This document shows, one piece after another, positions 41,550-51,558 of a DNA stretch of 64,000 bases (position 1 is the stretch's first letter; each line of letters begins with the position of its first letter). The notes under the pieces are model-generated. The model worked only from the letters and a program-made list of their open reading frames with translations, was not told where the DNA came from and searched no databases. The translations under genes were made by a program, and so were the position numbers. The stretch comes from Nostoc linckia NIES-25 (lineage in GTDB: Bacteria; Cyanobacteriota; Cyanobacteriia; Cyanobacteriales; Nostocaceae): the NCBI RefSeq assembly GCF_002368035.1, contig NZ_AP018222.1, positions 620,001-684,000 on the forward strand. The letters run 5' to 3'.

Positions 41550-44015
41550 ATGATTCATAGCTTTGAGCTTGCAGGAATTACCTTATCTGATGCTATAAAA
41601 TTACAACTTGAGTCTTTAGAGAATATAGATTCACTTGGCTCGAATTCAGGAATTTATTTAGATTACACTCAAGATTTGCAGTTAAATTTAGATAAACTTT
41701 TTAAACTTAATAGCGCAGTCTCATATATTGATTTGGCATTAAATAATATTATTAATGCAGTATTTGGCAAAAAGAAAATTAGAATAATCGCACCAAAATA
41801 TAGAATTATTAAAATTAATCAGCAAGTTGAATTAAGTTTTAAAGGTTTATTAAATAATCAAGAAATTGAATTATTTTTTAGACAGCAGCCCGTATTAAAA
41901 TATAAATTACCACAAACTGTTAATTTTAGTCAATTAATCAATCATGTTCCTATTATAAACGACTTAGAGTTAAATAATACAGAATTAATTCTCACTAATA
42001 TTAGCTATTCTGTCGAACATTCAAAGTTAGGTGTGATTAATTTAAACAGAGGGTTAAATTTTATCGGAGATATTGACTTAAAAAATCTGCATACCAATTA
42101 TAGTAATTTTATTTATAAAAATTTAGCGATTAGTAGCTTAGGAGTTACAATTAACATCGATCCTGTGGGACAGGTTAGTTTAACAGGTAATATACCAGGC
42201 AATTTTCAGCTATTTTGCCAGCAAGAATTTAAGGCTACTTTTAATAATTTACTCATAGGGTTACATATTGCAGACAATTTAGAGCCAAATTTTGGATTAA
42301 CTGGCAACCTAATTCTTGAAAACTACGATCTTACGCAAAAAAAGGAACCTAAATTATTTCTTTCTGGTAATCTCTCTCTCGAACCTGAATCTTTAACAGC
42401 ATTCTTCAGTCAACAGAGTGAAAAATCCTGGTGTAATCCCTATGGATTACAAGGAACTGAACTTCGCAATGTTAGGTTTCAAGGAGGCGGCACTTATTTT
42501 CCTCCTTACTTCGATAACTTTGGTTTTTTTGGCGATTTGAAATGGCACAAAACAGACCTTGAGGTAGGATTCCTCATAGATACTAACGATCCTGAGAAAT
42601 TAGCTTTAGTTTTAAATCCGAAGCAAGCAGTTAGCTTAATAGATTTATGGCGGGGGCCAGTCGCTTCTTTCATTGGTAAAGAAGTAGATTATTCCATTGA
42701 TTTAGTTACTAAAGCACTAGAATTTTTAGAAGGCTTGGTAAACTTAAATATCGAACCAATTGATGCAGATCGAGACGGTACACTCAATTCTTTAATTAAG
42801 TATGTTCCTTTTCCTGTAACAATCGCAGGTCAACCGATATTAGAAGGGTTAGAAATTAATGGTAAGATTCATGCTTGGGGACGTGAAGCAACCTTAATTT
42901 TTCAAAGCGACAAAACTTTCAAGAATATTGGAGGTTCGTTAAAAATTGTTGAAATTGATTTAGGATTTCTAAAAATTAAAGGAACGAATGATGATAGTTT
43001 AGATTTAGCTATAAAAGTAACGCCTACTGAGCAGTATCTTTTAGGAGATGGTTATGTAGAGATTTTTGGCAATGAAGTTGCAAATGTTGAATTTAAAGTT
43101 ACACCTACCAATGCTACGTTTAAAAACTTTGATTTAAGTTTAGCTAATGTGTTGAGTATTGACGTTGATGCCTTAAATATCGATACAAAATCTGGTAATG
43201 GTAGTGGTTCGGGAACGATTTCAGTTTTAGGGAATAGGTTAGTAGGTATTAGATTTGATGTTACTCAAAATAGTGTTAATCTGAAAAATGTCCTGCTAAG
43301 TTTAGCAGGATTTTTAACTTTGAGTATTCCGAATCTTGCAGTTAACTTGACAGATAAAAGCGCAAGCGGAACCGCAAATATTATTGCTTTTAATCAATCT
43401 TTGGGCACTGGCACGTTATCATTTAATACTCAAAACCTCACAATTAATAATGTCGCTCTTAATTTTGGCAATTTTCTGAAGCTGAACGTCCCTAACTTCA
43501 AACTTGATTTAACCAATAAAAAGCTTTTTGGTTTAGGCGATATTATACTCCTTGGCAAACAATTTACTGCCTTAGGTATCAGCCTTAATCAAAGTGGCTT
43601 TCAAGCTACAAGTAATTTAAATTTTGGAATTTTAGCATTCAACAATGCTACAGTAATCCTGAGCAAGGCTAATAATGGAAGTATCAATAATTTTGCCAGT
43701 ATTGTAGGAAATCTCAAGTTTCTAGGCTACAATTTTGCAAATATAACTGCTAGCGTTGATAGCAATAAATTAACTGCATCAGGTAGCTTCAATTTTGCTG
43801 GTATTCTAATACTTAAAGGCGCAAATAATCAAAGAAAAGCGATAATAACCTTTAAAAAAGCAAAAAATGGATTATATTCCCTCAGTATTATGGGTAGCTT
43901 TTATCTGTTAAGTCAAGAGTTGACCTCACTTAGTATCTGCGAGAATATCTTGGGAAATTTGAATATTTTAGGGATAAAGATTATCAGCAACACCAAGCGT
44001 ACAAAAGTAATATAG
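41550..44015 (+). CDS. Large beta-rich repeat protein of unknown function
   Basis: 821 aa, AT-rich, rich in Asn, Leu, Ile, Ser and Lys, with no signal peptide or membrane segment that I can see. The C-terminal 300 residues contain repeating blocks of 45-55 residues built on the pattern LSLANVLSIDVDALNIDTKS, LSLAGFLTLSIPNLAVNLTD, LNFGNFLKLNVPNFKLDLTN, each followed by a Gly-rich turn (SGSGTISVLGN, ASGTANIIAFN, LFGLGDIILLG). This suggests a stacked beta structure (solenoid or barrel-like lipid-transfer or adhesin type). The N-terminal part (LGVINLNRGLNFIGDIDLKN) has similar strands. The middle has DADRDGTLNSLIKYVPFPVT, a possible Ca-binding turn. I recognise no family. Its base composition differs from its neighbours, which may mean horizontal acquisition. 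Confidence 0.8.
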   Translation: MIHSFELAGITLSDAIKLQLESLENIDSLGSNSGIYLDYTQDLQLNLDKLFKLNSAVSYIDLALNNIINAVFGKKKIRIIAPKYRIIKINQQVELSFKGLLNNQEIELFFRQQPVLKYKLPQTVNFSQLINHVPIINDLELNNTELILTNISYSVEHSKLGVINLNRGLNFIGDIDLKNLHTNYSNFIYKNLAISSLGVTINIDPVGQVSLTGNIPGNFQLFCQQEFKATFNNLLIGLHIADNLEPNFGLTGNLILENYDLTQKKEPKLFLSGNLSLEPESLTAFFSQQSEKSWCNPYGLQGTELRNVRFQGGGTYFPPYFDNFGFFGDLKWHKTDLEVGFLIDTNDPEKLALVLNPKQAVSLIDLWRGPVASFIGKEVDYSIDLVTKALEFLEGLVNLNIEPIDADRDGTLNSLIKYVPFPVTIAGQPILEGLEINGKIHAWGREATLIFQSDKTFKNIGGSLKIVEIDLGFLKIKGTNDDSLDLAIKVTPTEQYLLGDGYVEIFGNEVANVEFKVTPTNATFKNFDLSLANVLSIDVDALNIDTKSGNGSGSGTISVLGNRLVGIRFDVTQNSVNLKNVLLSLAGFLTLSIPNLAVNLTDKSASGTANIIAFNQSLGTGTLSFNTQNLTINNVALNFGNFLKLNVPNFKLDLTNKKLFGLGDIILLGKQFTALGISLNQSGFQATSNLNFGILAFNNATVILSKANNGSINNFASIVGNLKFLGYNFANITASVDSNKLTASGSFNFAGILILKGANNQRKAIITFKKAKNGLYSLSIMGSFYLLSQELTSLSICENILGNLNILGIKIISNTKRTKVI

Positions 44016-44416
44016 CAATCCTATTTGAGTTCTGAAAAATATTCGTTATGGCTGTTGACTGTTAAGGATTGACAGTCAACAGTCAACAAATCTTATGCAA
44101 CACGCTACCTTCTCATTTAGGATCGCTATACATAAGTGATGTCAAAACTGTATAGCTTTTTTCAGTTAAGGGACTTCCAAATAAAAAAATATACAACTTT
44201 TCTTGTGGGGTGGACATCTTGTCCGCCCCTGTCACCGGGCGGGCGAGACGCCCACCCCACAAGAGTGGATAATTTATTTCTTGGAAGTCCCTAAAGTCTT
44301 TCATTATTGTTTAGCGAAGCCCGTTCGGGGCGAGTGTAGGGGGGACACGCCCCGAATATCGCTTTAACCCCTCCCATTTCAAGGGTAAAAAATACTACTA
44401 AAAAACCTTGATTTAT
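44016..44416. other. Spacer with two hairpin repeats
   Basis: I see no gene. 44051-44089 (GGCTGTTGACTGTTAAGGAT ... GACAGTCAACAGTCAAC) is a hairpin that could end transcription of the repeat-protein gene. Similar words occur at 58195-58240. 44170-44291 is the second 122-bp MITE-like element. GTTCGGGGCGAGTG ... ACGCCCCGAA (44323-44356) is a third hairpin. Confidence 0.6.
44170..44291. repeat. 122-bp MITE-like element, copy 2, core inverted
   Basis: GGGACTTCCAAATAAAAAAA at the left and TTATTTCTTGGAAGTCCC at the right are better-preserved terminal repeats than in copy 1. The GC-rich core reads GGTGGACATCTTGTCCGCCC ... GGGCGAGACGCCCACCCC, that is, the reverse complement of the core of copy 1 placed between arms of the same orientation. 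Confidence 0.9.
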
Positions 44417-44860
44417 TTAACTAGATTTAACATTGAGGGCGTATTGTCTAAACCTTTCCAAATCAGCTTGAATTGTTGATTCAACTATCCGCCCCAAAAA
44501 TAAGTTATCCATAATTTTGCCAATAATGCCGGGGATAGCGTAGGAAATAGTCATTTTGACGATAGTATTACTGTGGCGATCGTAAAAGCGAATCGCTCCC
44601 TGATTGGGCAAACCATCAATAGATTCCCATTGAATAATTTGCTTAGGAATTACTTTCAAAATTCGGGATTTCCAACTAAATTCCAGACCATTACTACTCA
44701 ATTTCCAAAGAGATATATCTGGATTATCTGGTGGAACCTTGACTGAATCAATCCACTTCATCCATCGGGGCATTTGTTCTAAATCAGACCAGAGGCTCCA
44801 TACTAAATCTATGGGAGCTTCTACTTCTATTTGCACAGTATGTTCTAACCAATCTGACAT
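44417..44860 (-). CDS. SRPBCC-fold (START-like) protein downstream of zds
   Basis: 147 aa. HTVQIEVEAPIDLVWSLWSD, MPRWMKWIDSVKVPPDNPDI, WESIDGLPNQGAIRFYD and VKMTISYAIPGIIG follow the SRPBCC/polyketide-cyclase-like pattern, with a hydrophobic ligand pocket. It lies 53 bp after the zeta-carotene desaturase gene on the same strand, an arrangement I recall from other cyanobacteria. A role in carotenoid binding or handling is plausible but unproven. Confidence 0.85.
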   Translation of the reverse strand: MSDWLEHTVQIEVEAPIDLVWSLWSDLEQMPRWMKWIDSVKVPPDNPDISLWKLSSNGLEFSWKSRILKVIPKQIIQWESIDGLPNQGAIRFYDRHSNTIVKMTISYAIPGIIGKIMDNLFLGRIVESTIQADLERFRQYALNVKSS

Positions 44861-44913
44861 TATTTTTTCTTCCTTGGCGTTTACTTTTTGACAAAAGCCG
44901 CTGGGTGTCTATG

Positions 44914-46353
44914 TCAATTTTTCAAACTCTCCAAAATCACTTTTGCTGCACGCCGTCCAGAAATGGTAGCCCCTTCCATGCTGTCTATGTAGTCTTGCTG
45001 TGTATAACTCCCTGCAAGGAAGAAATTATGCACTGGTGTTTTTTGGTTGGGACGATACACATCCATTCCTGGTGCTTCTCGGTAGAGAGACTGAGCAAGT
45101 TTTACCACGCTGTACCAAGTCATATTTAACTCTCGTGATGAGGGAAACAGTTCGTGGACTTGCTTGAGGACATGTTGAGCGATCGCTTCATTACTTTGTG
45201 CAATAAAGGGATCTCCGGGCGTCAACACTAGCTGTAATAAAGATCCCTGTCCTGGGCGATAATAATCGGCAGGGCTAGTCAACGCTAAATCGGCAAAACA
45301 AGAAAAGTCTGCATCGGCTGTGTAAAGTAAATTATCTATTCCAACTGCTCGATTTAGCTGTTTACGCTGTTGGGCATCGTTGAGTTCTGTCACCCAACCA
45401 TCAAAGCGTAATTGCACTGTTGCCACTGGCACTGCTTCTAGTTTATAGATATTGTCAAATTCTGACCACTTACGCCATTCTTGGGGTAAGATTCGCTGAA
45501 TACCTGGAACATCACAGGCAAAGACATAAGCATCAGCAGTAACAGTTTCTACTGTATCACCTTGGGCAACTGTTATGCCTGTGACGCAGGTTTGTTCGTC
45601 AGATTCTGTAAACTGAATTTCCCGCACTTGCCGACGGGTGTAAACTTTAGTGCCTCTAGCTTCCAGATATTCTAGAATTGGCTTGTGCAAATACTCAGCT
45701 GGAGAACCTTCCAGCATTCGCAGGATTGAAGCTTCAGTTCTGACTGCAAAGAACTGGAATATTGTTAACATACAACGGGCAGAAATATTTTCGCAATCAA
45801 TAAATCCCAGCGCGTAGGCGATGGGGTTCCACATACGTTTGATGCTGCCATTACTGCCGCCATGACTGCGGAACCAGTCGGCAAAACTAATTTTATCTAA
45901 ATTGCGAATGGTTTTCATCGCCCCGTTAAAGTCCACTAAGCCGCGAACTATCGGACTAGTACCCAAGGCGATCGCATTTTGCAATTTATCCTGCAATGAT
46001 AATTGAGAAGTTGTAAAAAATGCTTTTAATCCATTAAAGGGCGCACCTGTAATAAAGCGAAAATCTAAAGCACCAGTCCGGCCTCCTTTGTTAATAAAAG
46101 TGTGGGTATGTTCTTTGAGGCGTAAGTTTTCTAACACCCCCACTTTCTTCATCAAGTCAAATAATTGGTAGTAGCACCCAAAAAATACATGCAACCCCAT
46201 TTCTAGATGGTTGCCATCTCCATCAACCCAACTGCCAACTTTACCACCCACAAACGGACGAGACTCAAAAATCTGTACTTCACAACCAGCATCAGCTAGA
46301 TCAACTGCGGTTGCTAGCCCAGCCAGTCCCGCACCTACAATTGCAACACGCAT
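44914..46353 (-). CDS. zds: 9,9'-di-cis-zeta-carotene desaturase
   Basis: 479 aa FAD enzyme that converts zeta-carotene to lycopene through neurosporene; also called CrtQ in cyanobacteria. FAD motif [20 protein letters not shown] is followed by [40 protein letters not shown] and the C-terminal [20 protein letters not shown], the plant-type desaturase signature. Thylakoid or plasma membrane-associated. It is first in a pair with the SRPBCC gene. Length and motifs are standard. Confidence 0.95.
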   Translation of the reverse strand: MRVAIVGAGLAGLATAVDLADAGCEVQIFESRPFVGGKVGSWVDGDGNHLEMGLHVFFGCYYQLFDLMKKVGVLENLRLKEHTHTFINKGGRTGALDFRFITGAPFNGLKAFFTTSQLSLQDKLQNAIALGTSPIVRGLVDFNGAMKTIRNLDKISFADWFRSHGGSNGSIKRMWNPIAYALGFIDCENISARCMLTIFQFFAVRTEASILRMLEGSPAEYLHKPILEYLEARGTKVYTRRQVREIQFTESDEQTCVTGITVAQGDTVETVTADAYVFACDVPGIQRILPQEWRKWSEFDNIYKLEAVPVATVQLRFDGWVTELNDAQQRKQLNRAVGIDNLLYTADADFSCFADLALTSPADYYRPGQGSLLQLVLTPGDPFIAQSNEAIAQHVLKQVHELFPSSRELNMTWYSVVKLAQSLYREAPGMDVYRPNQKTPVHNFFLAGSYTQQDYIDSMEGATISGRRAAKVILESLKN

Positions 46354-46625
46354 TCCGTCGTTCCTTTTCAGTTTCTTTACAGATTGTAACTGGGTTGGCG
46401 TCGGAATTTGCTACTTAATATCAACTCACAAGCATATTAAGGCTAGGCAATGTCAATACTAAAATGTCTTTGATTACTCGTTCTAGCCCCCTGAAGACCA
46501 GACGCGAGAAAAACGCGCCTGTATCGTTTAGACAAACTCTTGCCCATTGCAGTGGACTCAAAAAAGTATCGCAGTTATTTTTTTGGTGGTAAAGCACTTA
46601 TCTGGTAAGTCATAAAAGCATCTTC

Positions 46626-46796
46626 TTACCTATTCCCATCTTTGCCATCCTCAGACATAGGCAAACTTCTAATCAGTTCGCGAATAACATCAGTTGCGGG
46701 TCTACCTGTTTGCTGACAATATTTTTCTAGTTTTTCCGCTTCCTGTGTTGCGAGGTTGACAGTTATACGTTTTACGGCCCATTTTTTATTTGTCAT
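46626..46796 (-). CDS. Small ribbon-helix-helix (CopG-like) protein
   Basis: 56 aa. Starts with MTNKKWAVKRITVNLATQEA and continues EKLEKYCQQTGRPATDVIRE before an acidic tail. A basic beta strand (KRITVNL), then two helices with a Gly-Arg-Pro turn, is the RHH fold. Such proteins act as DNA-binding repressors or as antitoxins. No toxin gene lies next to it: upstream is a 1.7 kb gene-poor region, downstream is zds. Antitoxin or regulator cannot be decided. Confidence 0.75.
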   Translation of the reverse strand: MTNKKWAVKRITVNLATQEAEKLEKYCQQTGRPATDVIRELIRSLPMSEDGKDGNR

Positions 46797-48506
46797 TATC
46801 ATGTTATCTGCTGTATATTTACATCATCGAAAAAGGTCTAACTAAAGAGGAAAACGATAAGATTATCAGAGTTTGTGCCATGAAACAAGTAATACCATTA
46901 ATATTAAGATTGTTGGTTTTGTCAAAGGTTTCATCATTTTCTAAAAAAATCAAAAGACTACACTTTTTGTTACCATTGTGACAGCATAAAAAGCACATAC
47001 TTGCTTGTGCAAATAATAACCCCAGTAACAGTATGAGTAAACCCTGAGATGAGATTTTCAATAGTAAATTTGAGATATCTACTATTGACTCAATCAAGAT
47101 TTGCAAAACTATTTTCCAGCCAAAGCATTTGAGCTTCTGTTTTAGCGAAGTTTAACCAACGCCCTTAGAAAGAACATCTTAAACTCCAGCTTGAGAATGA
47201 TTTTCGCGCCTAAATGCCGATCTTGATGTAGGTTGGAATGGTATATATAACTAGCGATCGCTTACTCAAAAAGTAGGTAAATAAGCGGTTGCTTCAGGCC
47301 AAATACCCATTTACGGGCATTGCTGTAACCAATCAGCTAATATTTACTTCAAGCTTTATAAGTTTTAGTTTTTCCCGAACGAACCGATTTATTCGTTCTG
47401 TTAATTTCGCAGCCAAAAAATCTGCGGTCTAAATATCCAAGATTTGCTGGTAAATTTTAACAACATTGTCTGTAATATTACACAGATTAATCAACTCCAA
47501 AAATGTGATGTTAGTTGAGTGTCGGCTCTAATAATATTTTAGTTTTGTTTCATACTTTTAGATTAACTCCCCGTAAAGATAAGATGAATTTTTAAATATT
47601 TTTTCTCTTCCCTCTAACGATATAATTTGCTGCCATATAAACAGATTATTTTTGCCTTCGTTCTTTTCATCTATCTAAGGGTATTGGAAATTGGTTTTTA
47701 GGCAATTATTTTTTGAGATATTGACAAGTCAATTTTTGCTCATAGTTGAACTAAAATAAAAATGTTTGCCTAGAATATTTGATTTGAAATTAAATCATTA
47801 TTTAAAAGTAAATATACTTATAATAAATGATTATTTCATTTCTTTTTTTAGGGATTGTGTTTATTATAGCCGCAATATACGTACTTTAAGTAATCTTCAT
47901 TTAGACAAAAAAAGCCGAGTTTCTATTCTTTATAAAAAACTTATAAAGTAATATATATATTCTTGAGTTTTTGCTTAATAATATCAATACATAGGAAGAT
48001 ACTAAGCTCAAAAAATTGTTAAGCAAAAAAATTTAGCTATTTAAGCGCATCAGCTAGGTTGAATTAAATAAAAGTGAATTTATAAATAGTATCGATCCAA
48101 ACCTAATAGACTAATTAAAAAATTTAGAAATTCAAATATCACTAAACTTGAAAATATCGATACTTCATGAAATTTGCGTAAAGTAAACCTCCGATCGTTA
48201 GACAAGAGTGCAAAAAGAACTTTTGCACTTTTGTCGGAAAAGGGAAAAGAAACTCATGTTAAAGGGAAAATACCAAACCTTTCCCGCTTTCCCCCGCACC
48301 TTATCCCCAGAGGGGGTCCCACCTTCCCCTTTTCCCGACTTCTGCAAGAAGTCTAATGGAAAAGGGTAAAGCCTTAACCATTTTGCTTTTTTTCAGGCAT
48401 TTTCTCTAGGAAACCAGCTGCGGCTAAATATGTATAAATTCTGTAGAGATAAACTTAATCTGTCATAGCCGCAATCTAAGATTGAGGATTACGGCCAGAA
48501 TTGCAA
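46797..48506. other. 1.7-kb gene-poor AT-rich region
   Basis: I find no supported gene. Reading frames here are short and lack motifs or ribosome sites. 47371-47440 (CCCGAACGAACCGATTTATT, CGTTCTG, GCAGCCAAAAAATCTGCGG) contains two small hairpins. 48195-48350 is a mixture of AAAGGGAAAAG and CTTTCCCGCTTTCCCCCGC words of the dispersed family. It could hold a regulatory RNA, or be a decayed island. Confidence 0.5.
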
Positions 48507-50147
48507 CTATTCAAATTTAAGTTGGGGCATGAGTTGGAGAGTACCAATACCCAAATCTTTAGGTGAGAGCGATCGCGCTTCAAACAAAGCCATCATATCT
48601 CGTAATTGAGGATTGCCGCGGGAAGCTCCAGTCAGTCCTTTGGCAATGATTAAACCGCAGTAGCCCTTAGTATTTTTACACCGCTGATTCCATTTTTTCC
48701 GGGCTTCTACATGAATTGGATCTTCATCCAAAAATTCGCCAAAGAGAAATAATTCACCATTTTGAGTTTGCAATAAACCGAGGTCGTAGCGATCGCCATC
48801 AAAGGGGTCGGCACCTGGATTAAAGCAAATTGCTTTGAGTCCGCCTGTTGCTTCAATTCTTTCAATTACAGTTTTAGCCTTAGGCCGAGAAGTTTGAATT
48901 AAAATCACCGGCAAACCGTCACCCACTTGTTTGATTTCGCCAGCCTTATGGTAGTTGACACCTTTACGCAGATACTCCAACATTTCCCAGGAGACCACAC
49001 CTAAACTCAGGAAAGAATCTTCTGGTATCAAGTCATCTTGTAACGAGCGAAAAGTCGCAGAGCCAACATTGTCAATTTCTTCATCCTCAACACCAAAGCC
49101 AGCCATTTCCTCTAATTCTGCTGCTAACTCCGGCATGGTAGAGACTGTCACAGCCACAGATTTAGTTGATTCTTCAGACTGTGGCGGAGAAATCCGATAG
49201 CGACGGCTGAGGGTGGGGAAGGGTTCAGAATGCAGCTGGCGTCGGTGGTCGCGAAGAAAGCGGCTCAAGCTTTCAATGGCAACATAAATTACCAGTGCTT
49301 CCTCATCATACAAAACAGAACGCAGCCCTTCTAAAGGGTGGATATTACCGAAAGTGGGGTCAATATCTGAAAGCGGCAAATCTGCCAAATCATCCATCTC
49401 ATCTTCATCTTCGTCGGTTTCGTCAGCGCTCTCAAAAGTGAGAAACAGACAATCTTGCTTGAGGAAAGCTTCTTCTAAACGCTCTTTTGATTCTTCATCT
49501 CTTAAAACTGCCGCCCGAAACCGCTTGAGGGACTCTTCTGAGCGGTAAAACAAAATCCCATACTCCATCCCCAGCATTCCCATAATCGAGGCGTAGAGCG
49601 TACCAACATCCCACTTATTAATTTCTATTGATAAAATTTGCTGTTCTTCCAAAAATTCCCAAGGTGCGGCTTGCCAAATTGCAAATGCCTTCTCTCGCAA
49701 AATTTGTGCGTACTGCGGGGGTAGGTCGGGGGTTTGGCTATCAAGGATATCAGCGAACCCACGAAACAATTCGTCAATTAAAGGTAATTCTGGTGCATAG
49801 TCAATGGCGATATCCAAATCTTGCAGCACCCCTCGCAGATAAAATTGGATCTCGCGGTCTTTGACTACAATTCTTTGGGGTCTAGCGGGTTTTGCTGGAC
49901 TGTGGGGATGTTCCATTGCTCGCATCAAGGTGCGAACTATTGCTTCCGGGCCGATATCTGAAGCTACCACATCCATACCTCGGACAATACCTTGGGAGTA
50001 ATCTACCCAAAGAATGCACTCTCCCTTAGCCTCCGAGTCTGCATGTTGGCTTGGTGATGACAATGGACGACGATCGCCCTCCCATACAGAAGGAATTTGA
50101 GTTAATTTCTTCAACCGACGACTGGTAGAGCGATTAAAACTTGTCAT
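48507..50147 (-). CDS. Conserved cyanobacterial protein, probably DUF6930 type
   Basis: 546 aa soluble protein. Segments such as ILWVDYSQGIVRGMDVVASD, APWEFLEEQQILSIEINKWD, GTLYASIMGMLGMEYGILFY, QDCLFLTFES and KGYCGLIIAKGLTGASRGNP are regular alpha/beta structure. An acidic run (ADETDEDEDEMDDLADLPLS) separates domains. I believe the family is the one labelled DUF6930, widespread in cyanobacteria, but cannot check. No catalytic motif is recognised. A ligand-binding or RNA-related role would be speculation. It is divergent from the IscA-type gene. Confidence 0.72.
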   Translation of the reverse strand: MTSFNRSTSRRLKKLTQIPSVWEGDRRPLSSPSQHADSEAKGECILWVDYSQGIVRGMDVVASDIGPEAIVRTLMRAMEHPHSPAKPARPQRIVVKDREIQFYLRGVLQDLDIAIDYAPELPLIDELFRGFADILDSQTPDLPPQYAQILREKAFAIWQAAPWEFLEEQQILSIEINKWDVGTLYASIMGMLGMEYGILFYRSEESLKRFRAAVLRDEESKERLEEAFLKQDCLFLTFESADETDEDEDEMDDLADLPLSDIDPTFGNIHPLEGLRSVLYDEEALVIYVAIESLSRFLRDHRRQLHSEPFPTLSRRYRISPPQSEESTKSVAVTVSTMPELAAELEEMAGFGVEDEEIDNVGSATFRSLQDDLIPEDSFLSLGVVSWEMLEYLRKGVNYHKAGEIKQVGDGLPVILIQTSRPKAKTVIERIEATGGLKAICFNPGADPFDGDRYDLGLLQTQNGELFLFGEFLDEDPIHVEARKKWNQRCKNTKGYCGLIIAKGLTGASRGNPQLRDMMALFEARSLSPKDLGIGTLQLMPQLKFE

Positions 50148-50476
50148 AGAGTAACTTAATCAAAAGAAGCAATTTGGGAAGTAAACTTTTGGGGATGGCT
50201 AGCCTCGGATAAAATTTTCATGGCTGCACCAGAAGAGTGGTTGCATCTGTGGCTGCCAAAAGGCTTGAACTCCAAAAATACGAATCGATAAAATACAGTG
50301 AGTCTCTCAATTCTAGAATAAAAATCTTTGGCCGCTTTTGACCGAGTGTTTACAATTTGGCACTTAGCGACATCTATGTCGCTAGAATGGATACAAAAAC
50401 ACCAAGGGCTAATCCAGAGGCAATAACAAGCCTACACAGGGTAACGCTTGGAATAATTAAGGAGTTGAAAAACCAG
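50148..50476. other. Divergent promoter region between the DUF6930-like gene and iscA-type gene
   Basis: 329 bp without a gene of its own. An open frame extends upstream of the IscA start but shows no family similarity. Promoters for both genes must lie here; I cannot place them with confidence. Confidence 0.4.
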
Positions 50477-50833
50477 ATGACACAAGCAACTGTGCCACAA
50501 CAACGCGGAATTCTGTTGAGCGAAGCCGCACTGCGCCAAGTAAAATTGCTCCAAGAAAGGCAAGGCAAAGACTTATGCTTGCGGGTAGGAGTACGCCAGG
50601 GTGGCTGCTCTGGGATGTCTTACATGATGGACTTTGAAGACGCCAGTAAGATCGGCCCTCAGGATGAAGTTTTCGATTATGACGGCTTCCAAATTGTTTG
50701 CGATCGCAAGAGCCTATTATATCTCTACGGCTTAATGCTCGATTACAGCGATGCAATGATTGGCGGCGGTTTTCAATTTACTAACCCCAACGCTAGCCAA
50801 ACTTGCGGTTGCGGTAAGTCGTTTGGGGTGTAA
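50477..50833 (+). CDS. Iron-sulfur cluster assembly accessory protein (IscA/SufA type)
   Basis: 118 aa from the ATG at 50477 ([20 protein letters not shown]), the normal family length. GGAG at 50461 serves as ribosome site. A longer in-frame extension to 50357 is unlikely to be translated. The three cysteines are in [15 protein letters not shown] and [10 protein letters not shown], as expected for A-type carriers that hand Fe-S clusters to apoproteins. It stands alone, not in a suf or isc operon. Confidence 0.93.
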   Translation: MTQATVPQQRGILLSEAALRQVKLLQERQGKDLCLRVGVRQGGCSGMSYMMDFEDASKIGPQDEVFDYDGFQIVCDRKSLLYLYGLMLDYSDAMIGGGFQFTNPNASQTCGCGKSFGV

Positions 50834-50834
50834 T

Positions 50835-50945
50835 ATTGTCATTTGTTAGTTGTCCTTTGTTATTTGTCATTTGTCCTTTGTTGGTTAACAATGACCAATG
50901 ACCAATGACCAATGACGGATGACTAATGACCAATAACTAATGGCT
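50835..50945. repeat. TTTGTCATTTGTCC / AATGACCAATGACC inverted repeat
   Basis: GTTATTTGTCATTTGTCCTT, followed by CAATGACCAATGACCAATGA in the opposite sense, makes a long imperfect hairpin after the IscA-type gene. Same family as 18490-18600. Confidence 0.75.
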
Positions 50946-50960
50946 ATTGACTAATTTAGT

Positions 50961-51383
50961 ATGACTCAAACAGTTGAATCCCTGTTTGACACAGGTTTAG
51001 AACGTTATAAAGCTGGAGAACCAGTAGAATCTCTAATTCCTGTGTTTAAAGAAGTGTGCGATCGCGCTCCCAGAACTAGTTCAGCTTGGATTTGTTTGGC
51101 GTGGTTATATCTACTCAATAACAAACCCACCTTGGCTTATAAAGCTGCGAATAAAGCAGTCAAGTTAAATCCACAAGACCCACAAGCGAGAATTAATCTG
51201 GCCCTAGCAATGCTGGAAACAGGTCAAAAAGGTTTGCGGGAACACATTGACTTTGCACAACAGTTGATTTTTGTCAACCAAGAATGGGCAGATGAAATAA
51301 AAAATAGTATTGAAGATGGTTTAACCAGGAAACCAGATTGGCAGAATTTGATAAAAGTCAAAAAATGGCTGTTTGAAGAGTAG
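50961..51383 (+). CDS. Tetratricopeptide-repeat protein
   Basis: 140 aa helical protein. SSAWICLAWLYLLNNKPTLA ... YKAANKAVKLNPQDPQARIN is a clear TPR unit. The flanking parts (VESLIPVFKEVCDRAPRTSS and LALAMLETGQKGLREHIDFA) form degenerate repeats. TPR proteins mediate protein-protein interactions. The partner here is unknown. It lies 128 bp after the IscA-type gene, separated by repeat sequence. Confidence 0.88.
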   Translation: MTQTVESLFDTGLERYKAGEPVESLIPVFKEVCDRAPRTSSAWICLAWLYLLNNKPTLAYKAANKAVKLNPQDPQARINLALAMLETGQKGLREHIDFAQQLIFVNQEWADEIKNSIEDGLTRKPDWQNLIKVKKWLFEE

Positions 51384-51558
51384 CGACTGGGGACTGGGGA
51401 CTGGGGAGGCAGGGGAAAAGGTTAAAGGTTAAAGGAAAAAGGAATAAATTTAATCTTTCCTCTTTTCCCCGGTTGGTGAGCTTGTCGAACCATACCCCTG
51501 TTTGCCCAATGCCCCAGTCCCCAGTCCCCAATCCCTAGTCCCCAGTCCCCATCCCATC
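51384..51558. repeat. GGGGACTGGGGACTGGGG and dispersed-repeat spacer
   Basis: GACTGGGGACTGGGGACTGG (51387), then AAAAGGTTAAAGGTTAAAGG, AATAAATTTAATCTTTCC, CCCCGGTTGGTGAGCTTGTC and CCCCAGTCCCCAGTCCCCAA. The outer G and C tracts pair. The GACTGGG/CCCAGTC words are the ones that also occur in frame inside the copper ATPase gene at 55346-55383. Confidence 0.8.

Noticed and set aside
46790..47106. Small frames on both strands (95 codons reverse, 63 codons forward)
   Set aside because: Overlap each other, have no motif, and the reverse one has no ribosome site; hydrophobic runs are expected by chance in AT-rich DNA.
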